DNA of 64,000 nucleotides from assembly GCA_003290165.1 (NCBI GenBank), contig QNQO01000537.1, forward strand, positions 372,001 through 436,000, in the 5' to 3' direction. Position 1 is the stretch's first letter, and every line of letters begins with the position of its first letter. The translations under genes and the position numbers were made by a program. A model generated the notes under the pieces. It was not told the origin of the DNA. It made no database searches and saw only the letters and a list, made by a program, of their open reading frames with translations. This DNA is from Berberis thunbergii. Lineage: Eukaryota; Streptophyta; Magnoliopsida; Ranunculales; Berberidaceae. Shown piece by piece: positions 56,191-64,000 of the stretch.

Positions 56191-56211
56191 GCCATTTTTG
56201 GTGTAGTGTAA

Positions 56212-56697
56212 GAAGTGCCGGCCAAAGGTCATACGGTCACTCTAAAATTCTAAACCAATAGCAAAAATGTATTTTTGTCCCTTATGTTGATACCCTTAAA
56301 AATGTATTCGTCCACCAAATGAGTATCAGGATTGTTAGCTACAAATGTGTAAGATTTGGTGAAAGTGAGAACTGAAGGGTTAGACTGGTATTGAAGAAGG
56401 GTGGTAGGTGGACATAACTTTCATGCATTCAACACTTTTTGGTACAATATCTATTCAAAAAGTCATGGCTCAGAAAATTTAACCTAGCTACATCACTTCA
56501 AGCTAAATACATGTATACCAATCTGTATCATTTTCTTCATTAGCATAACCTAGCTACATTACCACTAAAGCTCTTTCCATGGGGTGTCACTGATACTGAT
56601 AGAATGTGTCCATGCATATAAAATGTGCCTGACCTTCAAAATGGAAATCTCAAGGACATTTCCACACACTTCATATACACAAACTAGACATAGAGAA
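56212..56697. other. Block X of unit C, shortened, and PPO-C promoter
   Basis: It is a patchwork of unit A pieces in order: about 195-275, then 3140-3345, then 5862-6000. The Athila LTR, hAT element, LINE, tandem repeat and MITEs of units A and B are absent. Only about 200 bases before the start codon align with the PPO-A promoter. Confidence 0.75.
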
Positions 56698-56709
56698 CTC
56701 TATAAGAAG
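56698..56709 (+). promoter_or_regulatory. Candidate TATA box of PPO-C
   Basis: CTCTATAAGAAG, identical to 5994-6005 of PPO-A and at the same distance from the start codon. Confidence 0.5.
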
Positions 56710-56765
56710 GGTAGGTCTCAGCTTTCTTCAAACAACTTACCTCAAAACACTTGTCTATTAGCATC

Positions 56766-59700
56766 ATGACTCTCGTCCTCACTACAACCTTCACCACTCC
56801 AATCACCCAACAAAAGCTAAGACTGCCTCATCCAAAGCCTGCTAGATCCATTAGCAGGAGATCTACAAACATTTTGTGCAACCAAAACCAAGTTCCCAAC
56901 CCAGAGAACGTCAGTGTAGATAGGCGAAATGTCTTAATAGGGTTAGGCGCCTTATATGGCGCTTCAACACCTATGCTTGGTGACAAAGCTCTTTCTACTC
57001 CAATATCTCCACCAAACTTAGCCAAATGTCATGATGCATATGACACTGCCCTCGAACAGAACGTTAAGTGCTGCAAACCAGTTTCAGTCAATCCCGTACC
57101 TTTCAAGCTCCCTGACCCCTCTGAACCCATGCGTGTTCGTCAACCAGCTCACAAGGTAGATAAGGAGTACTTGACCAAATTTGAAGAAGCCATAACCAAA
57201 ATGAGAGCACTCCCAGATGATGACCCTAGGAACTACTTCCAACAAGCCCAAATTCATTGTGCGTTCTGTAACGACGCTTATGATCAGGTGGACTACCCGA
57301 ATCTCCCAATCCAGGTCCATGGAAGCTGGCTCTTCCCTACATGGCATAGATACTATATTTACTTCTGGGAGAGAATTCTCGGAAAGCTAATCAATGATCC
57401 GACATTTGCTATTCCATACTGGAACTGGGATGCACCGGATGGAATGACAATGCCCCCAATTTACACAAATGAAAAGTCTGTGCTTTATGATGAGTATCGA
57501 AACCTAGACCACTTGACTGCCTTACTTGACTACAATTATGCTTATGGTGATCCAAACCCCACTGATAGTCAGAAACCAACTGTGATAATGAACAACTTAA
57601 AGTACCTAAGTAACGATTTTCGTGAGAGTAAGAACACACCAAAGCTCTTCATGGGGCGTGTTCTAACCGCAGGAGAACCTGTGGTTGAAGAAGCCGGTTA
57701 TTTGGAGACACTTCACAATACAATACATCAATGGTGTGGCCCTACTACGAGTCCTTACTGGGACATGGGTAACTTGCACACTGCTGCACGAGATACTATC
57801 TTCTTTGGTCACCATGGGAACGTTGACAGGATGTGGTATACTTACCAGAAGTTGAGAAATTTCAAGGTGGAGTTCGATACCCCTAATTGGCTTAATGCCT
57901 CATTTATCTTCCCTGATGAGAACGGCCAGGTCGTCATATGCAAGGTGAATAAAATTCACTCTGTTTTATCTAACATTCAGTCTTCTATAGAAAATTATAG
58001 CCTATGGTTAAGCGCTAGCAAACCATTGGCCTTCATTTGCTCGTGAGATCTTTATCTAACTCTACTTAAATGGTCGAAATTTAAAGTGGAAGATAATCAA
58101 TAAATCTTAAAGCATCTACGTTAAAATCTTGATATGAAACAATTGTTGCGCATTGGAGTAAAGTTCACTCCCGTTATCAGGGGCGGATCCAGGATTTTAG
58201 TCGAGGGGGGGCGAAATGAAAAATACTTATTAGTTGATAACAGTAGTTATCAATGGTAAAGCCAATTTTTTTTTTTACCGAAGCTAGTAACTAATAAAAA
58301 ATTCAACTATAAAAAATACAATGCATATATCAAATTGGATCCAAGTGTAGTCCATTTTAAGCCAAAATAAGGTCACTATTGATAACCTTAGCAAAGAGCA
58401 AACAAGCATAATAACTAGAATATATAACTAATATCACAAAAGAGTTTGTCTAGGAAGTCAGACTTTAAAGCCATTTTTTAGCCAGGCTAGAGCATTTTTA
58501 CACATTTACCCATTCTCTTTAAATTACAACCACAAATATTATCTATAGAAGGGATAGAAATGTAAAAAACTTAAAACCTGACCAAAAAGTGGCTATAAAG
58601 CCTGGTTGTCTAGAATTGAGAATCACAAAATAATTAGGATAAGTTCTAGGTGAAGCTAAAAAAAAATTGAAATTTGCGAATCTAATATGATCATAATACA
58701 ATTTCAAAGAAAAAAATAGTTTATATGAGGCTCAAATTTTATAACAGTTGGTTAATGGTATATATTTTCATTAAATTCTATCATTATTATTTTAGATATT
58801 AATTTTAAATATTTTTCTGTTAGGGATATAATATCACTTGTGAAAAACAATTCATTTCTTTAATGTTAATAAATTTTTATTAAACTAAATATTTTTTAAT
58901 GTTTGCAATTACTAATAAAATTGCATTGAAAATAAAATAAAAAATGCACTTGAAGAGTATCGAACTCAAGTCTTTTCCAAAAAATAATAAACCTCCAACC
59001 ACTACACCAACAAAGACATGTTGGAAAATTTTCATAAACAATTATCATATTGTATTCTACATTATATAATCGATTTTTTAAAACTAAAATATATATACTA
59101 AAAATATTTTAAAAGTTGAGGGGGGGGCAGCTGCCCCCCCTCGCCCCTTAGTAGGTCCGCCCATGCCCGTTATCCATAGTTTTGACTGGTTGATAGATGA
59201 TAGATCTGTCTTGTCTTCTCTAATAGCTTACGATTAAGCTTTAAGATGTAATTTATTATCTTTACTAAGTTGTTTAACCAATCTTATGTTTATTTCAGGT
59301 CAGTGACTCTCTTGATATATCGAAGTTCCGGTACACGTACCAACCCGAACCACAACCATATCTGAACTTCAAAGAATATTTGAGGCGAGCAAGTGCCACC
59401 ACATCGACAGCATCAAGCACGACAACATCACCAAGCACAACAACAGAGCCAACTACAACACCAACTTTGAGTACAGTTAGTGCCTTTGGAACCAAGCCTC
59501 GTGCACTCACAACCACTATACGAGCTTTAGTGAACAGACCAAAGACATCTCGTACTGCAGACGAGAAACAAGCAGCATCAGAAGTGCTAGTGATCAACAA
59601 CATTGACTACGATGATCAAGAGCATGCACGGTTTGATGTGTACATAGCAAAACCTACAAATCGCAACCAAGTGAGCTCTGACTTGGGTGAAAAGGCTGGG

Positions 59701-59886
59701 AGCTATGTGAAGATTCCAAACTCCCATGCCAAGAAGAAGGTCACGAATACCAGAAGGCTGGGGATAACCAACTTGTTGACAGACATTGATGCGGATTCAT
59801 CGGATAACTTTGTGGTTAGCTTGGTTCCTAGACTTGGTAATGTGACCATTGGTGGGCTTAGTCTTGAACTGGTTCAGTCAAGTTAA
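56766..59886 (+). CDS. PPO: Polyphenol oxidase (PPO-C), two exons
   Basis: Exon 1 is 56766-57944 and exon 2 is 59299-59886, giving 588 residues. Layout is as in PPO-A: transit peptide, twin-arginine signal, copper A His164/185/194 with Cys168, copper B His317/321 and the HHGN pair at 349-350, DWL region, linker, and KFDV-type domain. It differs from PPO-A at 18 residues in exon 1 but at one in exon 2, apart from 11 extra residues (RRASATTSTAS region) in the Thr-rich linker. The DWL motif itself reads NWL here. All copper ligands are kept, so activity is expected; changes near the active site (for example HCAFC for HCSFC, SPYWD for SPNWD) could alter substrate preference. The start is the ATG at 56766, not the in-frame TTG at 56751. 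Confidence 0.93.
58178..59165. mobile_element. Non-autonomous hAT element in the PPO-C intron
   Basis: 988 bp with an exact 8 bp duplication CCCGTTAT (58170-58177 and 59166-59173). PPO-A has the uninterrupted site (CTCCCGTTGTCCATAG). The ends are CAGGGGCGGATCC and, on the other strand, CATGGGCGGACC, followed by G-rich stretches. It contains a foldback MITE (about 58460-58615). Near its right end is a minus-strand tRNA-like stretch (TGTAGTGGTTGG, then GTTCGATAC, 58945-59025). No transposase. Confidence 0.88.
58460..58615. mobile_element. Foldback MITE nested in the hAT element
   Basis: Reverse-oriented member of the family at 4348-4497: GACTTTAAAGCCATTTTTTA at left, GGCTATAAAGCCTGGTTG at right, with the core TTTACCCATTCTCTTTAAA. 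Confidence 0.65.
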
Positions 59887-59889
59887 TTG

Positions 59890-59895
59890 AATAAA
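59890..59895 (+). terminator. PPO-C polyadenylation signal
   Basis: AATAAA shortly after the stop codon, in the same context as in units A and B. Confidence 0.55.
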
Positions 59896-59984
59896 GAAAT
59901 GTCAAAGTATCATTGTTGAAGAGTTGAAATCCTATCTATGTAATAATCTTTCTACTCATGCCGTAGGTTGTGTAATTGTCAAAT

Positions 59985-61228
59985 TCGTGAGTTTCATCTG
60001 CATTTGGGGTTCTAGTATCTATCATCAATAAAAGATAAAGATTGTGCTTTGGTTATCTCTAGATATTTCATGCAATAGGGATTTACGTAAAATGTCATAT
60101 TTTAGTGAGCATGATTAGTTCAACAGAGCTACGCATCATTTAGATGCAATATCATTGCTATCGCTATCAGGACCACAATGTGCAAGATCGACAGAGCCAA
60201 GGTGGTGGGAGCATTGGAATATTTGATCCCATGGGTTTTATCATTTCTTTTGTAACGACATAGCTGATAAAATATCTACAGCGAAAATGTAACGAGGCAG
60301 TCTGAGCAAAATTTTATAACCATATATGTGTGTGACCATATTGCTTGAAAATTTATCGGGCTATTTGCTAATCTTGTTATCATTTGTACTCTGAATTTTT
60401 TGTGTTAAAAAACCAAATTGTTTCTAGCCTGTCAAATATGATCTAGAACTGCAACTGCTCTAACCATGTTTTGTTTTCTTTTCATGTCAGTTGTTGTGCA
60501 TGTACAATAAGAACTCCGGAAAATCCTTCTCATGAGAGAAATCCACTTTATCCCATCTAATCGATATGTTAGACATATTTCAAACTTGGACAATAAGAAG
60601 ATATTGAAAAAGAACATGCCTTGACGTCTCGTTTTTCTATTGCAAAAAGTGGGCACTGCTACATGATGTTGCGTAAGGACCTCTCTCACAAAAAGTAGTC
60701 CTTTGTAAAATTTCCACAGAAAAAATTGAACTCAATATGGAATCGTGAGTTTCCAAATACCTTGTAGCAATCTCCTATCGTCACTCTTGAATGAAGAGAC
60801 ATTAGTCAAAACCACCGCCTCATTCCTGAAAGATCTATAGGCTGATTTCACAGTGAAAATTTCTTTGGTCTCATGCTTCAAAATGAGTACATCATGCTTC
60901 TCCGAATGTCTAATGGGAGTGTCAAGGATGGCCATAGCTACCCATTGGGGCAAAAATATTTTTGCAGTAGGTTGATCCCATTCTTTTTGTCCTCACTACT
61001 CTTCTAAAATAATAAGGTCTTTTACGGATTCAAACAAAGATAAGGTAGTTGGAGACACATAATCTCTTAGAAGAACAAAATCAGATAACCACGATCCTCC
61101 CATATATTGAAAGACTCCTCATTGGCAACCGTCCACAAGAAACCCTTTTTTAGAGTACTTACAGTTTTTTCCAAACTCCTCCAAATGAAGGATGAGCCCG
61201 ATTTGGTGAAACATGCTTAGAAAATGTG
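59985..61228. repeat. Block Y, unit C copy
   Basis: Follows the PPO 3' untranslated region directly, without the MITE seen in units A and B. It includes the LINE zf-RVT fragment on the minus strand (60732-61180). It is interrupted at AGAAAATG by a copia LTR at 61229. Confidence 0.85.
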
Positions 61229-61452
61229 ATGAATTATTAGACACAAAAGAAATGATTTGTGTGTATTGTGTGTGTTCTTTCTCATTCACAATCTCCTGTT
61301 TATATACAAACTAATCCAGAGAATATTGTGAGAATATTCACAATATAATCTGCTAATTTCCTTAAAACTATTATACAATATTGACTCTATAAGCAACCTT
61401 CCTAATGCAAAAATTCCCAATCAATCAGGATATTCGCAATATATTCTCAATA
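61229..61452 (-). repeat. 3' LTR of the copia element
   Basis: 224 bp, ending TTCATCA on the minus strand at the junction with block Y. It has internal repeats of GAATATT and TGTGAG. The start TATTGAGAATAT is not a perfect TG, so the inner border may be off by a base or two. Confidence 0.65.
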
Positions 61453-61463
61453 CCCCCCTCAAG
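61453..61463 (-). promoter_or_regulatory. Polypurine tract of the copia element
   Basis: On the minus strand CTTGAGGGGGG lies next to the LTR start, the usual position and composition. Confidence 0.75.
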
Positions 61464-63738
61464 TTGGTGCATGAAGATCTCGTATGCCCAACTTGCGAAG
61501 TAGATACTCATATTGTCGTTTGCCCAATGCTTTTGTGAAAATGTCAGCGAGTTGCTCATTGGATGGGACAAATGTGGGATTGATATGTCCAGCAACAATG
61601 TCATCACGGACAAAGTGACAATCGACCTCAATATGTTTTGTCCGTTCATGAAAAACGGGATTTTGAGATATATGGAGAGCCGCCTGACTATCACAATGAA
61701 GAGGCATAGGACGTGTGTGAGGCATCCCGAGGCTAGCTAAAATAGCTTTAAGCCATTTCAACTCACATGTAATCATAGCCATAGACCTATATTCCGCCTC
61801 TGCGGAGGAGCGAGATACTGTATGTTGCTTCTTTGTCTTCCAAGATACCGGCGAGTTCCCAAGGAACACCAACCAACCAGTGAGGGATCGCCGAGTCAAA
61901 GGGCATCCGACCCAATCAGCGTCACACCACCCATGTAACTGCATGTCACACTTACTACTCAAATGTATACCTTGACCTGGATTACCTTTTAAGTACCGAA
62001 CCACCCGCAAAGCAGCTTCCCATTGGTCCGCCCGAGGATGTTGCATAAATTGAGATAAAACATGAACACTATAAGATAATTCGGGTCGAGTGAAACACAA
62101 ATAAATGAGCCGTCCCACCAAGCGACGGTAAGGTTCCGGGTCAGCGAGCTCTGGACTCTTGGACAAGGCGAGTCGATGATTCTGTTCCAATGGCACCGCC
62201 GCGGGCCTTGCCCCTAGCAATCCGGCCTCAGAGATGATATCTAGCGCGTATTTGCGTTGACAAAGCACAAACCCATCCGGTCCGCGTGCCACTTCAACCC
62301 CCAAGAAATACTTTAAAGGACCCAGATCTTTCATATGGAAACAAACACTGAGGTAACCCTTGAATTTCTGTATATCCCCCGGATTACGCCCAGAGATGAT
62401 AAGGTCGTCGACATAGACAAGAACACTGAGCTGAACCGCACCTCTTTGTAGAGTAAACAAAGAATAATCTGAATAAGATTGCCGAAAATCATAATTCTTC
62501 AAAGCAGACGACAGTTTAGCAAACCAGCATCGGGGTGCCTGCTTCAGCCCATATAATGATTTCCTAAGCTTGCACACCTTTCCAGAAGTCCCCACCTGAA
62601 AACCGGGCGGTAATTTCATGTATACCTCCTCCGTAAGGTCACCATGTAGAAATGCATTATGAACATCCATCTGATGGACTTCCCAATTCTTGGCAGCCGC
62701 AACAGCAAGAAAGACTCTTACTGTAACCATCTTAGCTACTGGAGCAAATGTCTCTGTATAATCAACTCCTTCAATTTGATGATTCCCAAGAATAACCAGC
62801 CGAGCCTTCAATCGCTCAATGGTACCATCAGAGTTATACTTGATCTTGTATACCCACTTGCATCCGAGAGCTTTCTTTCGTGGTGGCAATTCTGTTACAA
62901 CCCAGGTGTCATTAATCTCAAGGGCCTCAATTTCCCGTCGCATGGCATCCCTCCAGCGGCTGTCTTTCACGGCCTCAGAATAGCACACAGGTTCCCGATT
63001 TGCTGTCAAGGCTGCAAGAAAATGTCTATGTCGCATAGAAAAATTATCACAATTCACATAATGTGCTATAGGATAGGGTGTACCTGAGGAATGCCATGGT
63101 ACAGGTGAAGGAGGTACGGATGGACTTATTTTCCGAATGGTATGAGTAACATAATCGCGGAGTCGTATCGAGGCTTGTTTTCTGTGTTGACCCCTGCCCA
63201 ACACATCTTCATGACTTGCGTCCGGGTTGTCCTCCTGGTTCGCACAAATCGGCTGCCCAGCAGCCTCATCCGACTGCCCAGCAGCCTCATCCGGCTGTAC
63301 AAACGCATCGGCACCAGCATTTGCCCCATCCTCGGCACACACCGACTGCCCAGCAGCTCTATTTGGCTGAACAAACTCCTCGGCACATGCCGACTGCCCA
63401 ACAGTCCTATCCGGCTGTACAAACTCATCGGCACCCCCCCTCAAAACAGGCATAGATGTCTCCTCAAAGTCCTCTTGAACCGCCTCAATATTAGGCAGAC
63501 CATCTAAATTAAAATTATCTGCAAAGGGAAAAACTCCTTCCGAGAATACAACATTACGAGAAACAAAGAAATCTCGTTTCTCCAAGTCATACAAACGCCA
63601 CCCCTTTTTTCCATAAGCGTACCCAACAAAGACGCACCTTCGACTTCTACTGGCAAACTTATCCCCCGTCTTCACATGCGCATAACACAAGGACCCCAAA
63701 ATGCGCAAGTGATTGTAAGTGGGTGTGCTGCCATACAA
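61459..63738 (-). pseudogene. Copia pol: integrase end, reverse transcriptase, RNase H
   Basis: The frame begins in the integrase C-terminal region (YGSTPTYNHLRILGSLCYAH, GYKKGW-like VGYAYGKKGWRLYD). A spacer with repeated FVQPDRTVGQSACAE-like units follows. Then comes Ty1/copia reverse transcriptase (WVYKIKYNSDGTIERLKARL, DYTETFAPVAK, MDVHNAFLHGDL, YVDDLIISG) and RNase H (SRSSAEAEYRSMA, HIEVDCHFVRD) to the stop at 61459. Catalytic motifs are intact. Upstream, a one-base loss near 63750 disconnects it from the rest of integrase, so this copy is probably inactive. Confidence 0.88.
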
Positions 63739-64000
63739 GACACTATAAGGTGTTTCCCATTTAAGACCAAGGAGGGAGTCCTATTTATCAAGTATCCAGC
63801 CGTCAACACACATTCTCCCCAAAATGTAATAGGAAGAGAGCCCTGAAAATGCAGCGCCCGAGCTACGTTCAAAATATGTTGGTGTTTCCGTTCAACCCGC
63901 CCATTTTGTTGAGGTGTTCCCACACAGGTCGTTTGAAAAACAATCCCATGATCAAGAAAATATTGTCGCAGGCAAGTGAATTCAGTGCCGTTATCACTCC
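63672..64000 (-). pseudogene. Copia integrase core, frameshifted, runs off the window
   Basis: It reads GTPQQNGRVERKHQHILNVA, the conserved end of the DDE integrase core with its catalytic Glu. It continues through YLINRTPSLVLNGK, then loses frame; the expected continuation (TPYSVLYGSTPTY) is in the adjacent frame. The upstream half lies beyond 64000. Confidence 0.85.

Larger units (their letters stand above)
48674..56208. mobile_element. CACTA element 2, complete, carrying five or more gene fragments
   Basis: 7535 bp. The ends are CACTACACCAAAAGGC and, on the other strand, CACTACACCAAAAATGG. The TAA duplication (48671-48673 and 56209-56211) is exact. Subterminal arrays of the palindrome CCACGGTTTTAAACCGTGG and variants lie at 48710-48910 and 55848-56190. 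No transposase was found, so it is non-autonomous. Between the ends lie exon-like pieces of several unrelated cellular genes, all on the + strand, with introns and splice sites retained, which indicates capture at the DNA level. Confidence 0.9.
57945..59298 (+). other. PPO-C intron
   Basis: 1354 bp, GT-AG, phase 0. Relative to PPO-A it lacks about 500 bp including the Mutator-type MITE, and it contains the hAT element at 58178-59165. Confidence 0.85.
61229..64000 (-). mobile_element. Ty1/copia retrotransposon, left part
   Basis: A minus-strand element whose 3' LTR (61229-61452), polypurine tract and 3' half of pol are in the window; the rest continues beyond 64000. The insertion point in block Y is clear from copies A and B. 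A 1 bp frameshift separates the two visible pol pieces. Confidence 0.88.

Overview
The window is nuclear DNA of a flowering plant, most likely a eudicot with a repeat-rich genome. The evidence is plastid-targeted, intron-containing polyphenol oxidase (PPO) genes, plant retrotransposon lineages (chromovirus, Athila-like, Ty1/copia, plant LINEs), many DNA transposons, and pieces of other plant nuclear genes. I cannot name the species.

The backbone is a tandem PPO array. Each unit reads: upstream block X, PPO gene on the + strand, downstream block Y. Unit A runs from about 1 to 16120, with an apparently functional PPO at 6062-8658. Unit B runs from about 34505 to 48673; its PPO has lost the promoter and exon 1, leaving only exon 2 sequence at 39585-40040. 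Unit C runs from about 56209 to 61228, with a second intact PPO at 56766-59886. A and B are nearly identical over several kilobases. C is older or independently shortened. Both intact genes encode a transit peptide with a twin-arginine thylakoid signal, a tyrosinase copper domain, a DWL domain and a KFDV-type C-terminal domain, so both products are expected in the thylakoid lumen.

Most remaining DNA is transposons. A 4.7 kb chromovirus (8893-13590) sits inside unit A with identical LTRs; unit B holds the matching empty site. Its single open reading frame has lost reverse transcriptase and RNase H in frame, and its LTR carries heat-shock-element-like motifs beside a TATA box. Between A and B lie a near-full-length LINE (16679 to about 22750), degraded gag-like and LTR sequence, a CACTA-type MITE (24302-24610), a hAT-like element carrying a broken histone H2B gene (25080-26361), and a decayed Athila-like element (about 27625-34504). 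A Ty1/copia element enters unit C at 61229 and leaves the window on the right.

The most striking objects are two CACTA-type DNA transposons that have picked up host gene pieces. Element 1 (40186-47268) carries a ubiquitin-specific protease first exon, a probable serine carboxypeptidase exon and an unrecognised gene piece. Element 2 (48674-56208, TAA target duplication) carries exons resembling V-ATPase subunit a, NADP-malic enzyme, FIZZY-RELATED/CCS52, coproporphyrinogen III oxidase and AP-3 beta adaptin. Within each element the fragments share one orientation and many keep splice sites. Truncated left ends of both elements occur in unit A. All gene assignments rest on reading translated sequence by eye; no database search was run.
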